DNA of 64,000 nucleotides from Streptomyces sp. SCSIO 75703 (GTDB lineage Bacteria > Actinomycetota > Actinomycetes > Streptomycetales > Streptomycetaceae). The stretch's first letter is position 1; every line of letters starts with the position of its first letter. Under the pieces are notes generated by a model. The model worked only from the letters and a program-made list of their open reading frames with translations. It had not been told where the DNA came from and ran no database searches. The DNA is taken from assembly GCF_036607905.1 (NCBI RefSeq), contig NZ_CP144555.1, forward strand, positions 806,001 through 870,000, in the 5' to 3' direction. Positions 32,549-40,640 of this stretch are shown piece after piece. The position numbers were made by a program, and so were the translations under genes.

Positions 32549-33613
32549 ATGCGCTGGGAGAACCTCACGGACTCCGGCCACACCAGGACCGCCGACGCCG
32601 CGCTGTTCGGCGCGGACGCGGTGACGGTCCGTACCGTCGACACGCCCGAGTTCCAGGGCATCACCTTCCACGAGGTGCGGGCCCGTTCGATCCTCAACCG
32701 GGTGCCGGGCGCCTCGCGCATGCCGTTCGAGTGGACGGTGAACCCCTACCGGGGCTGCACGCACGCGTGCGTGTACTGCTTCGCCCGCAAGACCCACGGC
32801 TACCTGGACCTCGACACGGGCCTCGGCTTCGACACCCAGATCGTCGTCAAGGTCAACGCGCCGGAACTGCTGCGCCGGCAACTGGCCTCCCCCGGATGGC
32901 GGGGAGAACACGTGGCGATGGGCACCAACGTCGACTGCTACCAGCGCGCCGAGGGCCGCTACCGCCTGATGCCGGGCATCGTCACCGCCCTGACCGAGCG
33001 GGCGAACCCCTTCTCGATCCTGACCAAGGGCACGCTGATCCTGCGCGACCTCGACCTGCTGACGCGGGCCGCGCGGGTGACGGACGTGGGCGTCTCCGTC
33101 TCGGTCGGCTTCACCGACACCGAGCTGTGGCGCACCGTGGAGCCGGGCACCCCCGCCCCGGAACGGCGGCTGGAGGTGGTGCGCGCGCTGGGCGCGCGGG
33201 GTCTGGGCTGCGGGGTGCTGATGGCGCCGGTCCTGCCCTACCTGAGCGACGAGCCGGCCCAGTTGCGGGCGACGGTCCGGGCGATCGCCGCCGCGGGGGC
33301 CACCTCGGTGACGCCGCTGGTGCTGCACCTGCGGCCGGGGGCCCGCGAGTGGTTCATGGCCTGGCTCGGCCGCCACCGCCCTCACCTCGTCCGCCGCTAC
33401 GAGCGCCTGTACGCGGACGGGGCCTACGCCCCCACGTGGTACCAGCGCCGGGTCACCCGCCAGGTCCACGAACTCGCCCGCGAGTACGGCATGGGCCCCA
33501 CCACCCCCGCCGGACCCCGCCGCCCCCACCGACCGTCCCCGACGGGACCGGCGGCACCGGCGGCACCGGAGGACCAGACGCCCCCGGAGCCGGTGCAGCT
33601 CTCCCTGCTGTGA
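32549..33613 (+). CDS. Radical SAM protein, Rv2578c family
   Basis: 354 residues. The [4Fe-4S] cluster motif is CTHACVYC (CxxxCxxC) within NPYRGCTHACVYCFARKTHG, followed by radical SAM blocks GTNVDCYQRAEGRYRLMPG and ILTKGTLILRDLDLL. This is the Rv2578c/SplB-like radical SAM family of actinobacteria. It has no accessory 4Fe-4S cluster motif that I can see. The C-terminal 40 residues are Pro-rich. ATG 32549 has GAGGAGG upstream. The LexA box suggests induction by DNA damage; together with relatedness to spore-photoproduct-lyase-like enzymes a DNA-repair role is plausible but not shown. Confidence 0.9.
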   Translation: MRWENLTDSGHTRTADAALFGADAVTVRTVDTPEFQGITFHEVRARSILNRVPGASRMPFEWTVNPYRGCTHACVYCFARKTHGYLDLDTGLGFDTQIVVKVNAPELLRRQLASPGWRGEHVAMGTNVDCYQRAEGRYRLMPGIVTALTERANPFSILTKGTLILRDLDLLTRAARVTDVGVSVSVGFTDTELWRTVEPGTPAPERRLEVVRALGARGLGCGVLMAPVLPYLSDEPAQLRATVRAIAAAGATSVTPLVLHLRPGAREWFMAWLGRHRPHLVRRYERLYADGAYAPTWYQRRVTRQVHELAREYGMGPTTPAGPRRPHRPSPTGPAAPAAPEDQTPPEPVQLSLL

Positions 33614-33672
33614 AGACCCGGCCGCGAGGACTCCGGGCCGTCCGGGTGAGGCGCGGCCGGACGCCCGGCGGA

Positions 33673-33699
33673 ACCCGCGGGCGCCCGGCCGCCGCGGGT
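33673..33699 (+). terminator. Possible terminator after the radical SAM gene
   Basis: 8-bp perfect stem (33673-33680 with 33692-33699), 11-nt loop, 59 bp after the stop codon at 33611-33613. No T-run; weak evidence. The rest of the 296-bp gap to the next gene is GC-rich with no coding signal. Confidence 0.3.
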
Positions 33700-33909
33700 G
33701 CCGGCCGGGCCGAGGCGCCCGCGACCGGCCCTGACGTCCCGTGGCCTCCCGCCCGCCGCCGCTGACCGGCCGCGGGCATTCGGGGGCATCCGGGGGGCCG
33801 TTCGGGCCACGTCGGCGGCGGGGGCGTCGCCCCGGCGGCGGAGTCCGGGACGATGCGGCGGGGACCGCGAGCCGCGCGGTCCCCTGCCTCTCCGTCCCCG
33901 GGAGACTCC

Positions 33910-35493
33910 ATGAGACAACGCGCAGCCGTGCTGTGCGGGGCCGCCGTCATCGCCGCCGGATCCGTCACCGCCCTGCCCGCCCAGGCGAGCGCGCCGCACG
34001 CCGCGGCCACCCCTCCCCCCGCGAGCGCGGCGCCCGACTGGCGCGCGTGCGGCACCCCCGGCCACCCGACGCTCCAGTGCGCGTCCCTGACGGTGCCCCT
34101 CGACCACGACCGTCCGGGCGGCAAGAAGATCACGCTGGCCCTCTCCCGCGTGCCCCACACCTCCGCGACGTACCAGGGTCCCCTGCTGGTCAACCCCGGC
34201 GGGCCGGGCGGCAGCGGGCTGACGCTGGCCGGTTTCGTGGCGTCCGCGCTGCCCGCCGAGGTCGCCGCCCAGTACGACGTCATCGGCTTCGACCCCCGGG
34301 GCGTCGGCCGCAGCGAACCGGCGCTGGACTGCCTGCCGGGCCACTTCGGCCCCGTCCGCCCCGACCCGGTGCCCTCCGCCCCGGGCGTCGAGGAGGCCAA
34401 CCTCGACCGGGCCGCCGCCTTCGCCGCCGCCTGCGGCGAGCGGCACGGCGAGCTGCTGCCGCACATGGGCACCACCGACGCCGTGCGCGACATGGACGCC
34501 CTCCGCGCGGCGCTCGGCGCGCAGCGGCTCAACTACTTCGGCTACTCGTACGGCACCTACCTCGGCGCCGTCTACGCCAAGCGGTACCCCGACCGCGTAC
34601 GGCGCCTCGTGCTCGACTCCGTCGTCGACCCCACCGGCGTCTGGTACGAGGACAACCTCGGCCAGGACCGCGCCTTCGAACACCGTCACCGTGCCTTCAT
34701 GGCGTGGATCGCCAAGCACGACGGCGTGTACCGGCTCGGCACCGACCCGGACCGCGTCGAGGCCGCCTGGTACGCGATGCGCGCGGCGCTCGCCCGCGAG
34801 CCCGCCGAGGGCCGGGTGGGCCCGGCGGAGCTGGAGGACACCTTCCTGCCGGGCGGCTACTACAACGGCTACTGGCCCGCCCTGGCCGAGGCGTTCGCCG
34901 CGTACGCCCGCGACGGGGAGAGCGGACCGCTGGTCGAGGCGTACGAGGACTTCGGGGCCGCGGGGGCCTCCGACGACAACGGGTACAGCGTCTACACCGC
35001 CGTGCAGTGCCGGGACGCCGGCTGGCCCCGGAGCTGGGGGCGGTGGCGCGCGGACAGTTGGGCGACGCACCGTGAGGCGCCCTTCATGACGTGGAACAAC
35101 ACCTGGTACAACGCGCCGTGCGCGTTCTGGCCGGTCCCCGCGCGAAGGCCCGTGGACGTCACCAACGGCGCGCTGCCGCCCGCCCTGCTGTTCCAGGCGA
35201 CCGGCGACGCGGCCACCCCCTACGACGGCGCGGTCACCCTGCACCGGATGCTGCGCGGCTCGCGCCTCGTCGTCGAGGAGGGCGGCGGCAACCACGGCGT
35301 CACGCTGAGCGGGAACGCCTGCCTGGACCGGCACCTGACGGCCTATCTCGCCGACGGCACCCTGCCGAGCGGCAGCGGCGAGGCGGACGCGGTCTGTCCG
35401 GCGCTGCCCGATCCGCGGCCGCTGGGGTCCGAGGCCGCCCCGGCCTCCTCGCGCGGCGCGGCCCTGCACGGGCTGCTCGCTCCGCGCGGCTGA
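33910..35493 (+). CDS. Secreted S33 tripeptidyl aminopeptidase (alpha/beta hydrolase)
   Basis: 527 residues. The N-terminus is a signal peptide (MRQRAAVLCGAAVIAAGSV, cleavage near ALPAQASA). The fold is that of streptomycete tripeptidyl aminopeptidases (SlpD/E, Tap): oxyanion LLVNPGGPGGSGLTLAGF, DVIGFDPRGVGRSEP, nucleophile GYSYGTYLGAVYAKRYP, Asp in QATGDAATPYDGA, and His in EGGGNHGVTLSGNACLD, plus the C-terminal TAP domain. It probably removes tripeptides from exported proteins outside the cell. ATG 33910 has GGGAG upstream. Confidence 0.92.
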   Translation: MRQRAAVLCGAAVIAAGSVTALPAQASAPHAAATPPPASAAPDWRACGTPGHPTLQCASLTVPLDHDRPGGKKITLALSRVPHTSATYQGPLLVNPGGPGGSGLTLAGFVASALPAEVAAQYDVIGFDPRGVGRSEPALDCLPGHFGPVRPDPVPSAPGVEEANLDRAAAFAAACGERHGELLPHMGTTDAVRDMDALRAALGAQRLNYFGYSYGTYLGAVYAKRYPDRVRRLVLDSVVDPTGVWYEDNLGQDRAFEHRHRAFMAWIAKHDGVYRLGTDPDRVEAAWYAMRAALAREPAEGRVGPAELEDTFLPGGYYNGYWPALAEAFAAYARDGESGPLVEAYEDFGAAGASDDNGYSVYTAVQCRDAGWPRSWGRWRADSWATHREAPFMTWNNTWYNAPCAFWPVPARRPVDVTNGALPPALLFQATGDAATPYDGAVTLHRMLRGSRLVVEEGGGNHGVTLSGNACLDRHLTAYLADGTLPSGSGEADAVCPALPDPRPLGSEAAPASSRGAALHGLLAPRG

Positions 35494-35548
35494 CCGGCGG
35501 GCCGAAAAGGGCGGGACTCCGGCCGGAACCATGGGACATGATGCCCTC

Positions 35549-35947
35549 ATGAGCGACCTGACCAGGATTCCCGCCCCCGACGGCGTCGCCCCCGCCGCCC
35601 AGTACGCCCACGTCGTCTCCGCGACCGGCCGCCTCGTCGCGGTCTCGGGCCAGCTCTCGCTGGACGAGGAGGGCCGGATCGTGGGCGAGGGCGACGCGGC
35701 GGCGCAGGCCGAGCGGGTCTTCGAGAACCTGCGCCGCTGTCTGGCCGCGGCCGGCGCCGGTTTCGACGACGTGGTGAAGCTGACCTACTTCGTCACCGAC
35801 ATGGCGCACATGCCGGCCATCCGTGCCGCCCGCGCCGCGCACATCCCCGACGAGCGGCTGCCCGCCGCCTCGGCGGTGCGGGTGGCCGGCCTGGTCCGCC
35901 CCGAGTTCCTGATGGAGATCGAGGCGCTGGCGGTGGTCGCCCCGTGA
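35549..35947 (+). CDS. ridA: RidA family protein (enamine/imine deaminase-like)
   Basis: 132 residues, RidA/YjgF fold: YAHVVSATGRLVAVSGQLSLDEEGRIVGEGDAAAQAERVFENLRRCLAAAG, then VVKLTYFVTDMAHMP and FLMEIEALAVVAP. The canonical Arg105 and Glu120 positions of archetypal RidA appear as R in RVAGLVRPEF and E in MEIEAL. It likely detoxifies reactive enamines. It is immediately coupled to a GNAT gene (GTGA overlap). A weak CATGAT lies 6 nt before ATG 35549. Confidence 0.9.
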   Translation: MSDLTRIPAPDGVAPAAQYAHVVSATGRLVAVSGQLSLDEEGRIVGEGDAAAQAERVFENLRRCLAAAGAGFDDVVKLTYFVTDMAHMPAIRAARAAHIPDERLPAASAVRVAGLVRPEFLMEIEALAVVAP

Positions 35948-36471
35948 GCGGTCCCACCGTGCGCGCGATGACACCCGCGGACTGCGAGCGGGTGGGCGAG
36001 ATCCGCGTACGCGGCTGGCAGTGGGCCTACCGGGGCCTCGTGGCCCGGTCCTACCTCGACGGGCTCGACCCCGCCGAGGACGCCGAACGGCGCCGCGCCC
36101 TGCTCGCCGGGGCGGCGCCCGGCGTGGAGAACCTGGTCTCCGCGGACCCGGACGGCACGGTCACCGGCTGGATCTGCCACGGCCCGTACCGCGAGGGCGA
36201 CGCCACCACCGCCGACGCCGAGGTGTACGCGCTCTACGTCGACCCCGGGCGGGCCGGCACCGGCATAGGCCGGGCCCTGCTGGAGACCTCCCTGAACCGG
36301 TGCGCCGCCGCCGGGTACCCGCGCGTCCTGCTGTGGGTGCTGAAGGGCAACGCCCGCGCCCGCCGCTTCTACGCACGGGCGGGCTTCCGCGCCGACGGCG
36401 CCGAGGAGTCCTTCGAGGTGGACGGCGCGGCGGTGGCGGAGGTGCGGTACGCGCGGGCGCCGGCCGGCTGA
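35944..36471 (+). CDS. GNAT N-acetyltransferase
   Basis: 175 residues. GNAT hallmark: PTVRAMTPADCERVGEIRVRGWQWAYRGL opening, core EVYALYVDPGRAGTGIGRALLETSLNRC with the acetyl-CoA loop R/Q-x-x-G-x-G/A form GRAGTGIGRAL, then LLWVLKGNARARRFYARAGF. The substrate is unknown. GTG 35944 overlaps the ridA stop, so the two genes form a translationally coupled pair. Confidence 0.9.
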   Translation: MSGPTVRAMTPADCERVGEIRVRGWQWAYRGLVARSYLDGLDPAEDAERRRALLAGAAPGVENLVSADPDGTVTGWICHGPYREGDATTADAEVYALYVDPGRAGTGIGRALLETSLNRCAAAGYPRVLLWVLKGNARARRFYARAGFRADGAEESFEVDGAAVAEVRYARAPAG

Positions 36472-36492
36472 GGCGGGCGCCGCGTCACGGCC

Positions 36493-37077
36493 TCAGCCCC
36501 GCCCGGCAAGGCGCGCCAGCGCCCCCGTCGCCGCCTCCGCGAGGGCCGGGTGGGCCTGCGCCTCGCGGAGCACCGGTGCCGCCCGCGCGTCGCCGAGGGC
36601 GCCGAGGCCCTCGACGCAGGCGAGCGCGACCCGGCGGTACGGATCGTGCGGGCGCAGTCTCCGCTCCAGGGTCGTGATCAGCGCGGGCACGGACTCCGGG
36701 GCCCGTAACACCGTCAGCAGGCGCACCGGCTCGAGGGCGTAGGCGACGCGCAGTTCGTTGGTGGCGAGGGCGGCGGCGGCCCGTGCGGTACGCGGGTCGC
36801 CGAGCCGCGCCAGCGCCTCGGCGGCGGCGGCGCAGCGGGGCGGGTCGCGGTGGTTGAGCAGCAGCACCAGGGACTCGAAGGCCCGCCGGTCCCCTGCCGA
36901 GCCCAGCCGGAACGCGGCCAGTTCGCGGGCCCACAGGGGGTGTCCGGGCTCGGTGAGCACGGCCGCCAGTTCGTCCGGTCCCGCGCCCTCCGCCAGGCGG
37001 TCGCAGACCGCGCGGGCGCCCGAGGCGTCCGCCTCGGCCCGTGAGCGTTCCGTGAGCACGCGCAGCTCTTCGTCCAT
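36493..37077 (-). CDS. HEAT-repeat protein
   Basis: 194 residues made of alpha-helical HEAT/PBS-lyase-like repeats: HPLWARELAAFRLGSAGDRRAFESLVLLL, PPRCAAAAEALARLGDPRTARAAAALA, PYRRVALACVEGLGALGDARAAPVL. Such repeats make protein-binding solenoids; the partner is unknown. No signal peptide. ATG 37075-37077 has TAACCT 6 nt upstream and no Shine-Dalgarno, so probably leaderless. Confidence 0.85.
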   Translation of the reverse strand: MDEELRVLTERSRAEADASGARAVCDRLAEGAGPDELAAVLTEPGHPLWARELAAFRLGSAGDRRAFESLVLLLNHRDPPRCAAAAEALARLGDPRTARAAAALATNELRVAYALEPVRLLTVLRAPESVPALITTLERRLRPHDPYRRVALACVEGLGALGDARAAPVLREAQAHPALAEAATGALARLAGRG

Positions 37078-37083
37078 GACAGG

Positions 37084-37089
37084 AGGTTA
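37084..37089 (-). promoter_or_regulatory. -10 box for a leaderless HEAT-protein transcript
   Basis: TAACCT on the minus strand (complement of 37084-37089), 6 nt before ATG 37077. Confidence 0.45.
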
Positions 37090-37171
37090 GACACCTCACG
37101 CCACCTCTGGGACGCAGATCACGAACACCGGGGGCTGGCGCGCTCGTTACCGGGTGGTTAAGCTCAGACGA

Positions 37172-37188
37172 GCGAGTTACCCACTCGC
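37172..37188. promoter_or_regulatory. Inverted repeat near the putative dehydrogenase transcription start
   Basis: GCGAGT at 37172-37177 and ACTCGC at 37183-37188 around a 5-nt spacer, positioned 8 bp after a TAAGCT -10 candidate, i.e. over +1. Operator candidate. Confidence 0.35.
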
Positions 37189-37502
37189 CGCACTCCGCAC
37201 GGCGGTCTGGTGACGCGGCCGGCCGTGACGGGACGTGCTCCGCCGTCCGACGGCGGGGGACGTCGGCGCGGAGCCCCCGGGCACCGCGGTGCGACCCGGC
37301 TCCGGGACAGGGCCGGCCGGTACGGCGCCGTGGCGCGGACGTGTGCGCGTCCGCCCCGACGGCACCGGGCGCGTGCGCCCGGCACGGCACCACCAGCACC
37401 CTCTTTTCCCTCACTGTGCTCTCCCGCACTTCCCGCACCCGGTGCGCCGTCCGGCGCATCCGGGCGCCTCCCGTCGTCACCCCTCATTCCTGGAGTCCCG
37501 CG

Positions 37503-39308
37503 ATGGCCGCTCCCCTGTCCGACACCCCCCTGTCCCCGCTCCGGACCGTCGCCGTGGTCGGCCTCGGCACCATGGGCACCGGCATCGCCGAGGTCCTGGC
37601 CACGGCCGGCCGCGACGTCGTCGGCATCGACATCAGCGAGGCGCAGGCCGTGCGTGCCGTCGCCGCGCTGGAGTCCTCCACCGCCCGCGCCGTCGCCCGC
37701 GGCCGGCTGACCGAGGACGAGCGCGCGGAGGCGCTCGCCCGGCTGCGCACCGCCACCGATCTGCGGGCGGCGGCCGACGCCGACCTGGTGATCGAGGTCG
37801 CCCCGGAGTCGTACGAGGTCAAGCAGCGGATCTTCCGGGAGCTGGACGGGATCGTGCGCCCGGACACCGTCCTGGCGACCGGGACCAACGCCCTGTCGGT
37901 GACCCGGCTGGCCGCCGACTCGGCCCGGCCCGAGCGGGTGCTCGGCATGCACTTCTTCAACCCGGCCCCGGCGATGCGGCTGGTGGAGGTCGTCTCCTCG
38001 GTGCTGACCTCGCCGGCGGCCGTCACGGCGGTCACCAACCTCGCCCTCGACCTCGGCAAGGAGCCCGTCGCGGTGGGCGACCGGCCCGGTTTCGTCGCCG
38101 ACGGGCTGCTCTTCGGCTACCTCAACCAGGCGGCGGCGATGTACGAGTCGCACTACGCCACCCGCGAGGACATCGACGCCGCGATGCGCCTGGGCTGCGG
38201 GCTGCCCATGGGCCCGCTGGCGCTGCTGGACCTGATCGGGGTGGACACCGCGCGCACCGTCCTGGAGGCGATGTACGCGGCCTCGCACGACCGGCTGCAC
38301 GCCCCCGCGCCGATCCTGCGCCAGCTCAGCGAGGCGGGCCTGACGGGCCGCAAGGCGGGGCGCGGCTTCTACACCTACGAGGCGCCGGGCAGCGCGACGG
38401 TGGTGCCGGACGCCGTCTCCCCGCGCGAGACGGAGGTCGTGGTGCGGGGGCGTACGGTGCGCACCGTCGGTGTCGCCGGTTCGGGCACGATGGCATCCGG
38501 CATCGCCGAGGTGTTCGCGAAGGCCGGGTACGAGGTCGTCCTCGCCGCCCGCAGCGCGGAGAAGGCGCGGGCGGCGAAGGACCGTATCGGCGCCTCCCTG
38601 GCGCGGTCGGTGGCCCGGGGGCGGCTGAGCGACGAGGCCGCCGCCGGGACGCTGGCCCGGATCACGCCGGCCGGGAGCTACGACGACTTCGCCGAGGTGG
38701 ACCTCGCGGTGGAGGCGGTCGCGGAGGACCTGGAGGTGAAGCGGCAGCTCTTCGCCACCCTGGACAAGGTGTGCCGGCCCGGCGCGGTCCTCGCGACGAC
38801 CACCTCCTCGCTGCCGGTGGTGGCGTGCGCCCGCGCCACCTCGCGTCCCGGGGACGTGATCGGGATGCACTTCTTCAACCCGGCCCCGGCGATGAAGCTG
38901 GTCGAGGTGGTCCGCACCGTGCTGACCGAGGACGAGGCGCACGCCACCGTCCGGGAGGTCTGCGCGACCCTGCGCAAGCACCCGGTGGACTGCGGGGACC
39001 GGGCCGGGTTCATCGTGAACGCGCTGCTGTTCCCGTACCTCAACAACGCGGTCAAGATGGTGCAGGAGCACTACGCGTCGATGGACGACATCGACACGGC
39101 GATGAAGCTGGGCGGCGGCTACCCGATGGGCCCCTTCGAACTGCTGGACGTGGTGGGGCTGGACGTCTCGCTCGCCATCGAGAAGGTGCTGCACCGCGAG
39201 TTCCGCGACCCCGGGCTGGCCCCGGCGCCGCTGCTGGAGCACCTGGTGGCCGCGGGCTGCCTCGGCCGCAAGTCCGGCCGGGGCTTCCGCGAGCATGCCC
39301 GCCGCTGA
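37503..39308 (+). CDS. Tandem (two-domain) 3-hydroxyacyl-CoA dehydrogenase
   Basis: 601 residues made of two complete 3-hydroxybutyryl-CoA dehydrogenase units, about 1-290 and 310-601. Each has a Rossmann start (VAVVGLGTMGTGIAEVLATAG and VGVAGSGTMASGIAEVFAKAG), the HFFNPAPAM catalytic motif (GMHFFNPAPAMRLVEVV, GMHFFNPAPAMKLVEVV) and a C-terminal PMGPxELLDxxGLD dimer domain. It interconverts acetoacetyl-CoA and 3-hydroxybutyryl-CoA with NAD(P). This provides the four-carbon precursor of crotonyl-CoA and fits the adjoining ethylmalonyl-CoA operon. ATG 37503 follows a CTGGAG. Confidence 0.93.
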   Translation: MAAPLSDTPLSPLRTVAVVGLGTMGTGIAEVLATAGRDVVGIDISEAQAVRAVAALESSTARAVARGRLTEDERAEALARLRTATDLRAAADADLVIEVAPESYEVKQRIFRELDGIVRPDTVLATGTNALSVTRLAADSARPERVLGMHFFNPAPAMRLVEVVSSVLTSPAAVTAVTNLALDLGKEPVAVGDRPGFVADGLLFGYLNQAAAMYESHYATREDIDAAMRLGCGLPMGPLALLDLIGVDTARTVLEAMYAASHDRLHAPAPILRQLSEAGLTGRKAGRGFYTYEAPGSATVVPDAVSPRETEVVVRGRTVRTVGVAGSGTMASGIAEVFAKAGYEVVLAARSAEKARAAKDRIGASLARSVARGRLSDEAAAGTLARITPAGSYDDFAEVDLAVEAVAEDLEVKRQLFATLDKVCRPGAVLATTTSSLPVVACARATSRPGDVIGMHFFNPAPAMKLVEVVRTVLTEDEAHATVREVCATLRKHPVDCGDRAGFIVNALLFPYLNNAVKMVQEHYASMDDIDTAMKLGGGYPMGPFELLDVVGLDVSLAIEKVLHREFRDPGLAPAPLLEHLVAAGCLGRKSGRGFREHARR

Positions 39309-39432
39309 CCGGCTGGGCGCCTGGTTCCGGTCCGCCGAGGACTGGGGCGGACTGCTCGACCCGGCCGGCTCTCCCCCGCCCCGCGGCGGCGGGGGAGAGC
39401 CCGGTCGCGCGCACCGCCGGGCGCGCATGCAG

Positions 39433-39438
39433 TACGTT
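39433..39438 (+). promoter_or_regulatory. -10 box for a leaderless TetR transcript
   Basis: TACGTT ends 6 nt before ATG 39445. It supports ATG 39445 rather than the upstream ATG 39427. The same hexamer is the -10 of the ccr promoter. Confidence 0.55.
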
Positions 39439-39444
39439 CGGGGC

Positions 39445-40260
39445 ATGTCCCAGCCCGCCAGGACCCCACGTACCCCCGCCACGTCCGACGCGCCCGAGAG
39501 CGCGGCCGGCAGCCGAGCCGCGGCGCAGCGGCTGAAAATGCGCCGGGAGCTGGCGGCCGCGGCGATGGAGCTGTTCGCGACCAAGGGCTACGAGGCGACC
39601 ACCGTCGACGAGATCGCGGCGGCGGCCGGCGTCGCCCGCCGCACGTTCTTCCGCCACTTCCGTTCCAAGGAGGAGGCGATCTTCCCGGACCACGACGACA
39701 CCCTGGTGCGGGCCGAGGCGGTGCTCAACGCGGCCCCGGCGCACGAGCATCCGCTCGACACGGTGTGCCGCGGCATCAAAGAGGTCATGAAGATGTACGC
39801 GGCCCGGCCGGAGATCTCGGTCGCCCGCTACCGGCTGACCCGTGAGGTGCCCACCCTGCGGGAGGCGGAGATCGCCTCGGTCGCCCGCTACGAGCGGCTC
39901 TTCACCCGGTACCTGCTCGGCCACTTCGACGAGCACGCGCACGACGACGACGCCAACGACGACCCGCTGCTGGCGGAGGTCGCCGCGTCCGCCGTGGTCA
40001 CCGCCCACAACCATGTGCTGCGGCGCTGGCTCAGGGCGGACGGGCAGGGCGACGTGGAGGCACAGCTCGACCACGCCTTCGCCATCGTGCGGCGCACCTT
40101 CGGCACCGGCATCGGCGCGGGGCGCGGCAGTTCCGTACGCGCCTCCTCCCCGTCGGCCTCGGCGACGGCGCAGGGCGAGGTGCTGGTGACGGTCGCGCGC
40201 ACCGACGCGCCGCTGGACGAGGTCATGCGCACCATCGAGCAGGCGCTCAGGGACCGCTGA
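39445..40260 (+). CDS. TetR family regulator, probable regulator of the ccr operon
   Basis: 271 residues. DNA-binding HTH in MRRELAAAAMELFATKGYEATTVDEIAAAAGVARRTFFRHF (residues about 33-75). The C-terminal ligand-binding domain (residues about 90-200) is unique, and the last 55 residues are a low-complexity link and a short helix (DEVMRTIEQALRD). It is between the 3-hydroxyacyl-CoA dehydrogenase gene and ccr, in the same orientation, and a strong terminator follows. Position, plus palindromes at the ccr promoter, make it the first candidate for control of the ethylmalonyl-CoA pathway (compare TetR-type CcrR of Methylobacterium). The ligand is unknown. Confidence 0.9.
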   Translation: MSQPARTPRTPATSDAPESAAGSRAAAQRLKMRRELAAAAMELFATKGYEATTVDEIAAAAGVARRTFFRHFRSKEEAIFPDHDDTLVRAEAVLNAAPAHEHPLDTVCRGIKEVMKMYAARPEISVARYRLTREVPTLREAEIASVARYERLFTRYLLGHFDEHAHDDDANDDPLLAEVAASAVVTAHNHVLRRWLRADGQGDVEAQLDHAFAIVRRTFGTGIGAGRGSSVRASSPSASATAQGEVLVTVARTDAPLDEVMRTIEQALRDR

Positions 40261-40281
40261 GCGCCTTTCCGCCCTGTGATG

Positions 40282-40308
40282 ACGGCCACCCTCCGGGTGG
40301 CCGTTTTT
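40282..40308 (+). terminator. Rho-independent terminator after the TetR gene
   Basis: 9-bp perfect stem ACGGCCACC/GGTGGCCGT (40282-40290 with 40296-40304), 5-nt loop, then TTTTT at 40304-40308. It isolates ccr from upstream transcription. Confidence 0.9.
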
Positions 40309-40388
40309 GCATGTCAGCGCCCCTTTTGGGGCGCGCCGGAGGGCCCTTTCGATCGATCATCGCTCATCTGAAGGGTAAAGATTTCATC

Positions 40389-40415
40389 TGAGTGCATTCT
40401 CTGGCACTCAGTGCC
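40389..40415. promoter_or_regulatory. Operator candidate upstream of the ccr -35
   Basis: Two overlapping palindromes: TGAGTGC-N8-GCACTCA (40389-40395 with 40404-40410) and GGCACT-C-AGTGCC (40403-40415). The second one abuts the -35. Confidence 0.55.
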
Positions 40416-40444
40416 TTGCGGGGTGACACGCCGTGTCATACGTT
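40416..40444 (+). promoter_or_regulatory. ccr operon promoter with palindrome in the spacer
   Basis: -35 TTGCGG (40416-40421), 17-nt spacer, -10 TACGTT (40439-40444). The spacer is occupied by the perfect palindrome TGACACG-C-CGTGTCA (40424-40438), whose end touches the -10. A bound regulator would directly block or modulate RNA polymerase. The predicted transcript starts near 40451 and has a leader of about 190 nt. Confidence 0.65.
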
Positions 40445-40499
40445 GAAGGTGTCCGGGCTGTCCCCGCGAGCGATCGCCCGCGCGTCCGGACGCCTGCGT

Positions 40500-40621
40500 C
40501 ACAGGCACCCTCCCGCGCCACCCAGCGCCGCCGAACAGCACCACAGCCGCACACCCTCGGCACCTCACCCACCCTCAGCAGCACCGCCACACCCCTCTCA
40601 GCGCCCCTCCCTCAGGGCGCT
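40500..40621 (+). other. C-rich, G-poor leader of ccr (rut-like) with hairpin before the start
   Basis: The ccr leader from about 40505 to 40600 is dominated by C and A, with few Gs and many CA/CC dinucleotides, unlike the surrounding genome, as expected of a Rho utilisation region. A 7-bp stem (40600-40606 with 40615-40621) follows and lies 7 nt before the GGAGG of ccr. No upstream ORF is proposed. Confidence 0.4.
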
Positions 40622-40640
40622 CACCGCCGGAGGCAACACC

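Larger units (their letters stand above)
37078..37502. other. Divergent gap between HEAT gene and 3-hydroxyacyl-CoA dehydrogenase
   Basis: 425 bp. Contains the HEAT -10 (complement of 37084-37089), a plus-strand TAAGCT -10 candidate at 37159-37164, and a perfect inverted repeat at 37172-37188 just downstream. If TAAGCT is used, the dehydrogenase mRNA has a leader of over 300 nt. No coding region supported. Confidence 0.4.
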
